Origin: a virus
Strand: one strand, 5' to 3'
DNA length: 38,784 nucleotides
Virus record (IMG/VR): IMGVR_UViG_3300046794_000317
Location: 1-38,784 of that record
The position numbers and the translations under genes were made by a program. The notes beneath the pieces are model-generated. The model had not been told where the DNA came from, searched no databases, and worked only from the letters and a program-made list of their open reading frames with translations. The stretch's first letter is position 1, and every line of letters starts with the position of its first letter. Shown here piece by piece: positions 27,856 through 36,277 of this stretch.

Positions 27856-29243
27856 TTCACCTGTGCATAGTCGACGGCCAGATAGCCGCTCGGAGTCTTC
27901 ACCACGGCCTCCGGCTGCTTCTTCCGCAGTTCTTGCGCCAGAACGCCAACATGCGGCTTCGTGTCGCCCTTGTAGTTGTAGCTGTAGAGATTCGTGCCGG
28001 CAGGCGTTTCTCCAACCTTCTCGATGTTTTCTTTCAACCGCTTGTCGGAGAAGTACATCATGGCCGCCATGCTGCCGAGCTGCCCCAGCCCCTGCATGGT
28101 GCCGTTGTAGGCGCCGACCTGGTTGGCGTAGCCATTGTTGACGATCCCAGCCACGTCAGTCGGAGCTACGCTGGCGGTCGGCGTAGGCGCAAACGTCGGC
28201 ATCGATGCCTGCGCACCAGTTTGCAGCTGGTTGTACGTGTTCAGCGGTTGGTTGTAGGTCGCGAACGTGTCGGTCATGCCCTGGCCGTGTGCGGCATTGT
28301 TCACGCCTGCATTCGTAGTCGTGTTCCCGAACTGCGAATTGACTGCGCTGTTGTTCAGGCCGGCGTTGTACTGAGCCTGCGCGTTCGCCTGACCCGCGTT
28401 GAACTGGTTGTTTTGCGTGGTCACGTCGGCCGCATGGTTGGCCAGCTCGGCGTTCGAATGCGCCTGATCGTAGCCCTGCTGCTGCGCCTGGTTGGCGAAC
28501 TGGCCAGCGTTCAGGCTCATACCGAAGGCAGTGCTGCCGGCCGAGATGCCTTGGCCAAAGGCCGCATTCTGCGCCTGCTGCTGCTGGAAGGTCTGGTCGC
28601 GAGAAAGCTCGGATGCGGCCCGGTCCCAGGCTGCCGAGCCCTGTGTGATGCCCTGTGCGGCTAGCTTCGATTCCAGATCCGATGATTGATTCTTGAACTG
28701 CGGGTTCAAGTAGGCCATCTGGTTGTTATAAGCGGCATCCTGAGCACCTTTGATCACACCCGGAATGTCGCTCATACTGCCGAGGTTGCGTTGGATCTGG
28801 CCGCCGCCGTTGCCGGCGGTCGTCACATACTGGCCAGTATGTGCGGAGCTGGCCGGCCCCGCGCTCGTCGAGTACTTGCCGTTCAGGGCGGCCAGGTCGG
28901 CAGCGCTCATCCCGGTGTTCAGCGGGTTGACGCCGGAGGTGTCGATCGGCTTCGAATACTGCGACGCGACGTTGTTCAGCAGCGTCGTGCTGATGTCCTG
29001 CTGATGCTGCTGGTTCGCCACTTGGCTGTCGAAGATGCCCTTGACGGGCGCGCTCATCTCCGTCGTCTGGCTGTATTTCGGCGTGCCATCAGGATTCGTA
29101 CCGGTGATCTGGTAGGTGCTCGAGCCAAAGGGGCTGTACTGGTCGATACGGTTCAGATTGGCGTTCGCAATCGCGGTTTCCTTGTTGGATGCGCCCTGCG
29201 CTTGTGCGGTTGCCTTCGGATCTGGTGCGCTCGGCTTACCCAT
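27852..29243 (-). CDS. Virion protein with C-terminal S74 intramolecular chaperone domain
   Basis: A 463-residue protein. Residues about 30-370 are rich in Asn, Gln and Ala with quasi-repeats (AGQANAQAQYNAGLNNSAVN) and helical character. The last about 65 residues carry the peptidase S74/ICA motif SDKRLKENI, where cleavage takes place between Ser and Asp, then VGVLAQELRKKQPEAV. S74 domains trimerise fibres and spikes and are then cut off. Here the body looks like an ejection or stalk protein, not a beta-helix spike. GNAT overlaps its start by 8 bases. Confidence 0.78.
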   Translation of the reverse strand: MGKPSAPDPKATAQAQGASNKETAIANANLNRIDQYSPFGSSTYQITGTNPDGTPKYSQTTEMSAPVKGIFDSQVANQQHQQDISTTLLNNVASQYSKPIDTSGVNPLNTGMSAADLAALNGKYSTSAGPASSAHTGQYVTTAGNGGGQIQRNLGSMSDIPGVIKGAQDAAYNNQMAYLNPQFKNQSSDLESKLAAQGITQGSAAWDRAASELSRDQTFQQQQAQNAAFGQGISAGSTAFGMSLNAGQFANQAQQQGYDQAHSNAELANHAADVTTQNNQFNAGQANAQAQYNAGLNNSAVNSQFGNTTTNAGVNNAAHGQGMTDTFATYNQPLNTYNQLQTGAQASMPTFAPTPTASVAPTDVAGIVNNGYANQVGAYNGTMQGLGQLGSMAAMMYFSDKRLKENIEKVGETPAGTNLYSYNYKGDTKPHVGVLAQELRKKQPEAVVKTPSGYLAVDYAQVK

Positions 29244-29664
29244 TCTTCTTCTCCAAAAATTTGCAGTCCTCGCGCTTGAGCGAGTAGATGATCAATGCCC
29301 CTTCGGGGTCGGCGTCCTCGATGACGCATTCGCGCCGAAAGCCCAGGTTCTCGTCGAAGCGCTGCGCGTCGGAGTTCACCTCGCGCACGATGCCGATCAG
29401 CTTCCGACAGGCCAGCACGTTGAAGGCGTAGTGGAAGACCGCCTCCGCGAACTCTCGGGTTAGCCAACGCCGCCCGTCGCCCGCGACGTGGATCACTGCG
29501 CTCGCGCCGTTGTAGTTCTCCAGCCAGACCGCGCCCCGGATCGTTCCGGCGCGCACCAGGGTAATGGTCGAGTGCGCTGCCTGCGGCGCCACCTGACCGA
29601 AGCGCTGAACCATCCACGTCTTCACTTCGGCCGAGTCGCCGTAGAAAATCTGGTTCGCCGTCAT
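29236..29664 (-). CDS. GNAT-family acetyltransferase
   Basis: A 142-residue N-acetyltransferase fold: TLVRAGTIRGAVWLENYNGA, the CoA-binding turn region near GDGRRWLTREFAEAVFHYAF, then KLIGIVREVNSDAQRFDENL and GFRRECVIEDADPEGALII. The ATG at 29664 overlaps the nozzle stop (ATGA); longer frames are not used. Such enzymes are recurrent in podovirus tail operons, acetylating an unknown small molecule or protein. Confidence 0.83.
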   Translation of the reverse strand: MTANQIFYGDSAEVKTWMVQRFGQVAPQAAHSTITLVRAGTIRGAVWLENYNGASAVIHVAGDGRRWLTREFAEAVFHYAFNVLACRKLIGIVREVNSDAQRFDENLGFRRECVIEDADPEGALIIYSLKREDCKFLEKKNG

Positions 29665-31409
29665 AGCGTGGGTCCGCATGGTTGGAACATCACGTCGGTT
29701 CCTTGCCACTGGCAGACGGCATTCTTCGACGACACAACCATGTGCGGGGCGCCGGCGTAGCCGATGCCGCCGGCGCCCTGCCAGTTCCGGATCGTCCCGT
29801 TGTTCGTGCTCCACGGGCTGCCCCAGGCGGAGCCCCAGAGCGTGATGGAGATCGAGTTCGATGTGATCGCCGTAGGCGAACTGGTGTCGAAGTCGATATT
29901 GATCTGGCAGGCCGGCGCGATGCCTCGGCTCGCATACAGCAGGGGGCGAATGCCAGTGAACTGCTTCTGGCCTTGCACATCGAAATAGTTAAATGCCTGG
30001 AGACCATCAGCCACAATCGCGGCGCCGTTGTCGCTCAGGCCGACGTCCGCCTGGTAGACGAATCCATTCGGCGCGCCGAAGATCAGCTTGTCCTTGAACA
30101 GGGCCCAGCACAGGGCATTCCAACCGGTGAACCGGCACCAGGCACCGGTGATCGTGTTCATCACGTACTGGTAGCTGCTGAAGCCGGGCATGCTCGGCAC
30201 GTTGATAATGATCTTGTTCCCGATCGGGTAGAGGATCACCTGCCAGCCGAAGTTGGCGGCATAGAGCTGCACGTCGGTGTTAATCAGGTTCTGGATCTTC
30301 TGCGACAGAGCATTGTTCTGCTGGGAGCGATCGGTGAGCATCGCCTTCGACAGCGGATAAGCCCCGTCTGCCGAGAGGAACACCACATCGCTGCCCACCT
30401 TTGTGAAGCAGCGGCGCCCCACGGGCCGGCCCACACGAAAGTGGCTCGCGACCGACCAGTTCTCGGCATTCGTCGGGTCATAGCCCTGGTACACCGCAAT
30501 CTCGCCTTCGGATGAAACCGCGACGAAGAATTCTTGAAGGCCGGCCGAGTTGTCGACTGACCACGAGCAGACCGCCATCAGGTAACCGCCCAGCTTGAAC
30601 ATGCCGCCGAAGTCCAGGGCCTGTGCCGTGCCGCCGAGGGCATTCACAGGCAGGTACCAGCAGCGGCAGCTGTCTTTCTCGACCATGTAGATGCGCTGCT
30701 TGAAGCTCACTGCTTGGACCAGCAGCCGCGGGTCTACGCCGGTGATCGCTGGCGAGATCAGGTAGGTGCCGACGGCCGTGGCACTGCCGCCTGGGTCCGA
30801 ACGCAGTGCGATCGTGAACGTCGTTGCGCTTGTCACCGTAACGGCGAACGAGCCGTTGTACGCCGCCGGCGTGGCGCCGCTGATGATCACGAAATTCCCT
30901 GTCGCGAGGCCGTGCGCTGCGGCGGTCGTCACCGTGGCCGTCGCTCCGTTGTTCGTGGCTGAATTGATGCTCTGTGCCGTCGAGGTCGAAGCCACCACCT
31001 GCCACTGCGACCCGGTGTACACCAGTGGCGAATCGACACCATTGAACAGGTACAGGAACTGGCCATTAGCGGCCGTGCTGCCGAAGTTCAGGTCCTGCCA
31101 GCGCGCGGAGGTGAGGCCGGTGACCACTGCGGGGCCGACCTGGCCCCCGGCCGTCACATCGAAGATGTTCCCGCCGGCGGCGGCAAACAGGGTGCTGGTC
31201 GTCGCGCTGTTGTAGGTAGCCAGGGTCTCGACGTTGGCGCCCAGGCCCTTGGCAAGGTTCACCGACCCGTTGCGCAGGTTCACGGTGGATGGCGTGGGGA
31301 ACCAGTTGTCCAGCACGATCGCATCGGTCGGCGGCATGTTGGCAATGCCGTCCCGCGCATTCAGGCCCCCGACCGGCGCTGGGATACTTTTAACGGTTGC
31401 ACGAGCCAT
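29661..31409 (-). CDS. Tail nozzle/stabilisation protein (P22 gp10-like role)
   Basis: A 582-residue beta-rich protein with N-terminal SIPAPVGGLNARDGIANMPP, a pattern of podovirus nozzle proteins. Residues about 145-205 are an inserted small beta domain (ATATVTTAAAHGLATGNFVI) shared with the decoration protein. The remainder has propeller-like repeats (AVCSWSVDNSAGLQEFFVAV). It would close the tail below the adaptor and hold the DNA in. Start ATG overlaps the adaptor stop (TAATG). Confidence 0.82.
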   Translation of the reverse strand: MARATVKSIPAPVGGLNARDGIANMPPTDAIVLDNWFPTPSTVNLRNGSVNLAKGLGANVETLATYNSATTSTLFAAAGGNIFDVTAGGQVGPAVVTGLTSARWQDLNFGSTAANGQFLYLFNGVDSPLVYTGSQWQVVASTSTAQSINSATNNGATATVTTAAAHGLATGNFVIISGATPAAYNGSFAVTVTSATTFTIALRSDPGGSATAVGTYLISPAITGVDPRLLVQAVSFKQRIYMVEKDSCRCWYLPVNALGGTAQALDFGGMFKLGGYLMAVCSWSVDNSAGLQEFFVAVSSEGEIAVYQGYDPTNAENWSVASHFRVGRPVGRRCFTKVGSDVVFLSADGAYPLSKAMLTDRSQQNNALSQKIQNLINTDVQLYAANFGWQVILYPIGNKIIINVPSMPGFSSYQYVMNTITGAWCRFTGWNALCWALFKDKLIFGAPNGFVYQADVGLSDNGAAIVADGLQAFNYFDVQGQKQFTGIRPLLYASRGIAPACQINIDFDTSSPTAITSNSISITLWGSAWGSPWSTNNGTIRNWQGAGGIGYAGAPHMVVSSKNAVCQWQGTDVMFQPCGPTL

Positions 31410-32152
31410 TATTGTCCGTAGCCCGTATCGGGCACATTCGAGTGGTTGAGCATCTGGATCCCAGAGTCGGTCGTGTTCAGCGACAGCGTACGGGAGCCGG
31501 CCTGGCGCGCAAGCACGCGGTCGACGCAGTCTTGCCAGTCCTTTTTCTCGGTGTCGTAATCGAGACCTCGCGCGCGGCGAAAGCGCCAGATGATGCCCAA
31601 CACCATGCTGTCGTCGTCGAGGAGGTAGGTATCGGTGTCCTTAGACCAGGTGCGCTGGCCAGTGCCGGTAGACGACTGGCACCAGTTCGCCGAAAAATAC
31701 TCGAGCACGAGCTGGTTGGTATCGCTCGGCACCGGGTCGACCACGAAGGCGCCGCCGAAGATGCGGAAGCGCCTGCGCGGCCCGGTCGGCGAGATACCGG
31801 ACTTCAGCACCTGCCATTCCTGCGGGCTGAGCGGCCCCAGCAGCTGCCAGCGGAAGCTGCGGTCCCAGAAGGTCTGGGGGCAGAGGTGGTCGATGTCAGC
31901 CGGCAGCGGGTACGTGTCCTGGCCCGCTGTCAGGTTGAACACATACTCCTTGCGTAGCAGCTGCCACCCGCCAGTCGCCACGCCCCGAGCCATCGTTTCC
32001 TGACCCTCGCGCTTGGCCAGGGCCAGAATCTGCGCGACTTGTGTGTCCGGATTGCCGATGACAGTGCTCGGCGCGGCGAGGCCGAGTTCCGAGCACGCCT
32101 GTTGCACGAGCTGCAACAGGGAGGCGTGGTTCTGATTGACGAGGGCAGTCAT
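31409..32152 (-). CDS. Head-tail adaptor (tail tubular A/gp4-like)
   Basis: A 247-residue protein with an N-terminal helical part (LLQLVQQACSELGLAAPSTV) followed by VATGGWQLLRKEYVFNLTAG and DTYPLPADIDHLCPQTFW, typical of podovirus adaptor proteins placed between portal and nozzle. It would form the first ring on the portal after packaging. The ATG lies 4 bases after the previous stop. Confidence 0.82.
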   Translation of the reverse strand: MTALVNQNHASLLQLVQQACSELGLAAPSTVIGNPDTQVAQILALAKREGQETMARGVATGGWQLLRKEYVFNLTAGQDTYPLPADIDHLCPQTFWDRSFRWQLLGPLSPQEWQVLKSGISPTGPRRRFRIFGGAFVVDPVPSDTNQLVLEYFSANWCQSSTGTGQRTWSKDTDTYLLDDDSMVLGIIWRFRRARGLDYDTEKKDWQDCVDRVLARQAGSRTLSLNTTDSGIQMLNHSNVPDTGYGQ

Positions 32153-32155
32153 GTT

Positions 32156-32773
32156 TTACTCGCTGGCTTTCGTTTTCGAGGTGGCCTTTTTGACCTGTTC
32201 GGCCAGGTCTTTCATCTGCTGGGCCATGGCGGCGACCTGTTCGCGCAGCTGGGCGTTTTCGGCGGAGAGGCGCGATTCAGCGGCGTGCGCACCGGCCTTG
32301 TCGATCCATGCCTGCGCTTGCGTGCGCAGCTCGCGCGCGCCGAGCCAGTTCAGGGCGGTGTCCGGTAGCGCGGCCAGCTGCTCCACGGTGTGGATCCCCA
32401 TGGCCTTCAGCTCGAGCGCCTGGCTCTTGCTCAGCGGGTTCCACTGCTGGACCGGCAGGCCATCGCCGGCCTGTTCTTCCTGCGCCTGGAAGCGTGCCCA
32501 CTGCTTCGGGAAGCGGGTCAGGTCAGAAGGGCCGTCGACGTCGTCTTCCAGTTTGACCGGGCGATCAACTTTTTTGGTCTTATCGCCAGGGAACATGATT
32601 GTGATGAACGGCGTGTCTTCGAAGATCGCGCGACCTTCGGTGCGGCTCTTGGCATGGTTCTGCACTGCTTCCAGGCGGAACTCGGCGAACAGGCCGGCGT
32701 CGTCGCCGTGGGTAGCCACGGCCACGCTTTGGCCCGGGCTAAAGTGGTATTGCGCTTGTGCGAAATCGCTCAT
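32156..32773 (-). CDS. Structural protein with C-terminal coiled coil, 205 aa
   Basis: The ATG at 32773 has AAGGAAAA. Residues about 1-100 form a globular beta domain (FSPGQSVAVATHGDDAGLFA, then FITIMFPGDKTKK). Residues 113-155 are a helix-hairpin-like stretch (ALELKAMGIHTVEQLAALPD), and about 160-205 a coiled coil with a Lys-rich end. Similar proteins follow the capsid genes in podoviruses of Bordetella/Burkholderia type. A head completion or scaffold-aid role is inferred. Confidence 0.7.
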   Translation of the reverse strand: MSDFAQAQYHFSPGQSVAVATHGDDAGLFAEFRLEAVQNHAKSRTEGRAIFEDTPFITIMFPGDKTKKVDRPVKLEDDVDGPSDLTRFPKQWARFQAQEEQAGDGLPVQQWNPLSKSQALELKAMGIHTVEQLAALPDTALNWLGARELRTQAQAWIDKAGAHAAESRLSAENAQLREQVAAMAQQMKDLAEQVKKATSKTKASE

Positions 32774-32814
32774 TTTGGTTTTTCCTTTGGTCTATGCGAG
32801 GGAGGCGCCCGGCG

Positions 32815-32842
32815 AAAAAGAACGGGCAGCCGAAGCTGCCCG
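32815..32842 (-). terminator. Internal terminator behind the capsid/decoration genes
   Basis: CGGGCAGC (32823-32830) pairs with GCTGCCCG (32835-32842) around a CGAA loop. Reading leftward a U-rich tail (UUCUUUUU) follows. It would give a gradient of head over tail transcripts. The tail and stem foot match those of the terminator before terS. Confidence 0.75.
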
Positions 32843-32876
32843 CAAAAGTCCCTCGCCGGGAAAAGGTGCTACAGGT

Positions 32877-33743
32877 TTAAGTGATGGCGCCCTGGGCCAG
32901 CGGGAAAGTGCCCCACACAACCGCCTGGTTCGCCGCCAGCGTGCGTGCGCTGGAGCCCGCGCCGAGAGTGGCGCCGGCCGCGGTGGCGTACTGAACTCCC
33001 TGCATCTGCTTCGATGCGACCGCAGTCGGTTTCACGGTGCCGGCCGAATCCCAGTAGGTCTGATTGCCCACCGCCGGCGCGCCGTTGGTGTTGACCACCA
33101 TGGCGCCGCCGATCTGGAACCAGGCCCACTGGCCGGCGGCCGGGTAGTTGACCGACGCGCCCAGCGAGAGCCCGCTGTTGGCGGTGCCGGCCCAGACCTG
33201 CGATTGCAGCACCAGGTTGCCGGTGGCAGCGTCCAGCACGTGCGTGAACTGCACGATCTGGCCAGCGCCCAGGCCGCCGACATACGAACCGACGGTGGTC
33301 GCGGGACCTGCGGGCTGGTTCGGGTTGGCGCCCAGCTGCTGGGTCGACTGGTTGACGATCGAGCGCACGTCGAAGGTCAGGGTGGTCGCCGACGGCACGG
33401 TGGCGATCACGAACTGGTTGTTGTAACCCAGCGGCGCGGCGCCGCTGATGGTGACGGTCCCGCCGACGGCCAGGCCGTGGGCGACCGCCGTGGTCAGCGT
33501 GGCGGTGGTGCCCGCCAGCGCGATCGAGCTGATCGTCTGCGGGGCGATGGCGGCGACCTGGGCGAAGGCGAAGATCGCGCCGCCCAGCACCGGGTCCGTG
33601 GCGTCGACGAACTGCGACGGCAGGCTGTAGCGGCCGGACTTGCCGGCATTGGCACCGGCGAGCGCGTACGGGCCCGGGCTGACGGTGTCGATCAGGGTGA
33701 GATCGACGGAGCCGAGCAGGGCGTCTTGCATGATCCAGGGCAT
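32877..33743 (-). CDS. Capsid decoration/head-fibre-type protein, 288 aa
   Basis: The ATG at 33743 has AGGAG. The protein is beta-rich and low in charge. Residues about 70-128 are a small domain (TTATLTTAVAHGLAVGGTVT, then YNNQFVIATVPSATTLTF) of the E1-FCCH-like type found as inserts in phage surface proteins. The end (ARTLAANQAVVWGTFPLAQG) is strand-like. Its place right after the major capsid protein suggests it covers the head. Confidence 0.72.
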   Translation of the reverse strand: MPWIMQDALLGSVDLTLIDTVSPGPYALAGANAGKSGRYSLPSQFVDATDPVLGGAIFAFAQVAAIAPQTISSIALAGTTATLTTAVAHGLAVGGTVTISGAAPLGYNNQFVIATVPSATTLTFDVRSIVNQSTQQLGANPNQPAGPATTVGSYVGGLGAGQIVQFTHVLDAATGNLVLQSQVWAGTANSGLSLGASVNYPAAGQWAWFQIGGAMVVNTNGAPAVGNQTYWDSAGTVKPTAVASKQMQGVQYATAAGATLGAGSSARTLAANQAVVWGTFPLAQGAIT

Positions 33744-33783
33744 GGTGTGCTCCTATGAAGTTGAGGGAAGGTCTGCGCCCGGA

Positions 33784-34773
33784 TTAGGCGCCCAGCACGC
33801 CCTGCAGGCGGCGGTTCGAGATGGTCATGTTGCCGGCGAAGCCGATCAGCTTGACCATCGCATCCTGGTTGGTGGCGAAGCGCTCGTCGCCGATCGGGGC
33901 GAAGAAGCGGTCGCGGTGCGGACGCAGGTACATGTAATCCGTGTTCAGGAAGTACATGGTGTTGGTCGGTGCGCCGCCGCCGAAGCCGCCGTCCAGGACC
34001 ACGTCGGCGGTCATGTACTTGAGCGACTGGAAGCCGATCGAGGCCATCTCGTCGGACATGATCCGCTGGATGGACTGGAGCGATTCCAGGTAGGCGCGCC
34101 AGTAGTTGTTGTCCGCGACGATCAGGTCGGGCGAGTCCGAGCCGCGCACCAGCTGCACCCACACCTGGTTCATGTAGGACTGGATGTTGGCCGAGGTAAC
34201 CGGCGCGCCACCGTTGTTCTGGGCCGAGAAGGCCACGTTGCGCCAGAAGGAGCCGACCGAGCTCGAAGCATCGATGCCGCCGACCACGCCGCTGTTCGGG
34301 TTCTTGCTGATCAGCAGCTGCAGACCGCCGATCTGGCGGCCGCCGTCGGCGGTGCCGTCCGAGTAGCAGTCAAGTGCGGTGTTGTTGGTGATCGTCTTCT
34401 CGGCGTTCTGGATGCGCGATTCGAGCAGGTCGATGATCGCTTCCTCGCCGCTGTTCTGCAGCATCTCCAGGCCGGAGATCGAGACGGCGACGGCCGACTG
34501 CGCGTAGTTGAATTCCGCGCCGGTGAACACGTCACTCGGCGAGATGTTCACCGGCTCGTAGCCGGAGTAGCGCTTGTAGGTGCCGTTCATCGCGTATTCG
34601 AGTTCCTGCACGATGGTGCGGCCGCCGGAGATCGGCTTGACCTTGCCGCGCTTTTTCAGGCGGTTCAGCAGGGCGTTGTTCAGCGAGATGTTGTCCGCCA
34701 GGTGGCCGGTGCGATTACGCAGCGTGGTGGTTACGATCTCGTTCAGGGTGCTGCTGGGATTGATGAGAGACAT
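33784..34773 (-). CDS. Major capsid protein (HK97-fold expected)
   Basis: A 329-residue protein with a typical capsid profile: MSLINPSSTLNEIVTTTLRN, GGRTIVQELEYAMNGTYKRY, a spine-like helix (GEEAIIDLLESRIQNAEKTI), then PDLIVADNNYWRAYLESLQS and MYFLNTDYMYLRPHRDRFFA near the end. There is no N-terminal protease or delta domain; the separate scaffold gene precedes it. It is the expected most abundant virion protein. The gap to the scaffold is 10 bases. Confidence 0.9.
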   Translation of the reverse strand: MSLINPSSTLNEIVTTTLRNRTGHLADNISLNNALLNRLKKRGKVKPISGGRTIVQELEYAMNGTYKRYSGYEPVNISPSDVFTGAEFNYAQSAVAVSISGLEMLQNSGEEAIIDLLESRIQNAEKTITNNTALDCYSDGTADGGRQIGGLQLLISKNPNSGVVGGIDASSSVGSFWRNVAFSAQNNGGAPVTSANIQSYMNQVWVQLVRGSDSPDLIVADNNYWRAYLESLQSIQRIMSDEMASIGFQSLKYMTADVVLDGGFGGGAPTNTMYFLNTDYMYLRPHRDRFFAPIGDERFATNQDAMVKLIGFAGNMTISNRRLQGVLGA

Positions 34774-34783
34774 GGATTAGCTC

Positions 34784-35872
34784 CTAGATTCGGGATTTGG
34801 CTTCGCCGAAGTTGGCCGCGAGTTCGTCTCGCAGGCTGCGCTTCTGGGTCGGCGGATTCGGAACCACCCCCCCGGGCGCACCCGAGATAGAGGAACCGGC
34901 GTTGCGTGCACTCGCGACCCGCTGCGCCTTCGATGCGGCTGCGGTCTGCTGGGCCAACATGGCCTGGCGCGTGGTCGGGTTCATCCACACGGCCTGGTCG
35001 TAGGCATCCTGGAGGCCACTCGCCAGACCGTTGGTGAGCAGCTGGGACATGTGATCCCGAACCGCTTCCAGGTGTGGCGCGTTTACCTTGAACGCCTCGA
35101 TCTCGGCCTGTGCGGCGCGTGTTTCGAGTGCTTCCTGCTGTTGCTGCGTGCCCTGCGTGACCTGCGACCGGAGCGCTTGCAGTTCCTGCTGGAGCGCGCC
35201 GAGCCGCGGGTCTTGCGGCATGGGCTGGTGTTGCATGACGTGTTCGAGCGGGATCTGGTACGAGCGCATGATCTCGTGCACCATCTCCAGCTTCTGTTCG
35301 GGCGAGCCGCGCCGCAGCACGGCGTCGACGTTGAGCAGGCCGGCGACCGCCTGGTCGGGGGCTACGCCGATCGCGCGCATGGTCTCCATGTGCGGTTGCA
35401 GCGTCTGCGACATCGCACGCCCGAGGTTGCGCTCTTCGTCGTTGCGGGAGATCGCGCGGTGCATCTGGTCTTCGCGCTCGGCGATGTACCGGCGCACCTC
35501 GGGAGGGACATCGTTCCATTTGGCTTTCGCCTCGGCGGTCCAGGTGTGCGGGGCGGGGATCTCGGCCGGTGCGGCGGCCTGCTGCTGGTCGGCGGGCGCT
35601 GCAGCTGCACCCGCGCCGGTAGGCTGCGGCGTTGCTTGGGCAGGAGCGGCAGCGGCGCCAGCGTCATCGGCCGGCGCGGCCTTGGTGGCGAAGCGACCGG
35701 ATTCGTCACGTGCGCGGCCAGCCGTCACCTCCTTGCCGGTGCCGGCGTCGAAGGTGGGCGGCTCGCTCGCCTTCGCGAACTCCGCCTCCAGGGTTTCGCG
35801 CAGGCTGGGCTGCTGGTCGTCATTTGCGGTCGCGCCGGCGCCGCCGATTTCGTCTTCGGTGTCGAGGTTCAT
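34784..35872 (-). CDS. Scaffolding protein
   Basis: A 362-residue acidic, Ala/Gln/Pro-rich, mainly helical protein between portal and capsid genes. The N-terminal 110 residues are disordered (Ala/Pro); residues about 115-330 are helical with AEREDQMHRAISRNDEERNL and LQQELQALRSQVTQGTQQQQ. Near-identical motifs SLRETLEAEFAKA (about 23-35) and SLRDELAANFGEA (about 345-357) occur at the two ends and may be capsid-binding hooks. It would be released during maturation. Confidence 0.82.
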   Translation of the reverse strand: MNLDTEDEIGGAGATANDDQQPSLRETLEAEFAKASEPPTFDAGTGKEVTAGRARDESGRFATKAAPADDAGAAAAPAQATPQPTGAGAAAAPADQQQAAAPAEIPAPHTWTAEAKAKWNDVPPEVRRYIAEREDQMHRAISRNDEERNLGRAMSQTLQPHMETMRAIGVAPDQAVAGLLNVDAVLRRGSPEQKLEMVHEIMRSYQIPLEHVMQHQPMPQDPRLGALQQELQALRSQVTQGTQQQQEALETRAAQAEIEAFKVNAPHLEAVRDHMSQLLTNGLASGLQDAYDQAVWMNPTTRQAMLAQQTAAASKAQRVASARNAGSSISGAPGGVVPNPPTQKRSLRDELAANFGEAKSRI

Positions 35873-35914
35873 GCGAGGGTTCCAATGAAAAGGCCGCTCT
35901 GTGGCGGCCTGGGG

Positions 35915-36277
35915 TTATTTGCGCTGCTGCGCGAGGACTTGCTTCGTTGCTTCGATGAGCTGGGGCTTGACGTTGAAGTCGCCGGCCAGCGGTCGCGGCT
36001 TCTCGGGCAGCTTCTCACTCCCCACCTCGATGTAGCCGTTGCGGCGGAGGTACTCGCGATGCTGCTTGCGCCCCTCGATCATCGGCATCTTTCCGGTGGC
36101 CTTGTCGACGGCCACGGCCTGGTAGGCGGGGATGTCCGCCACCACGGCCGGCGCGCACACCTGACGGCCCATCGGCTGGCCGCAGCACTGTGGCAGGTCG
36201 TGGTTCATCCTGGCGATGCTGCGGTAGATGTCCTGAGCGGCGCCGCAGGCGCTGCACTTCATTGCATAGATGGGCAT
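35915..36277 (-). CDS. FmdB-like zinc-ribbon protein in the head operon
   Basis: A 120-residue protein that starts MPIYAMKCSACGAAQDIYRS, with Cys8-x2-Cys11 and Cys31-Cys32 forming a probable zinc ribbon of FmdB type. A Lys-rich middle (GKMPMIEGRKQHREYLRRNG) follows. Its ATG overlaps the portal stop (TAATG). Such small proteins are recurrent between portal and scaffold genes, but their task is unknown; regulation or assembly is possible. Confidence 0.77.
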   Translation of the reverse strand: MPIYAMKCSACGAAQDIYRSIARMNHDLPQCCGQPMGRQVCAPAVVADIPAYQAVAVDKATGKMPMIEGRKQHREYLRRNGYIEVGSEKLPEKPRPLAGDFNVKPQLIEATKQVLAQQRK

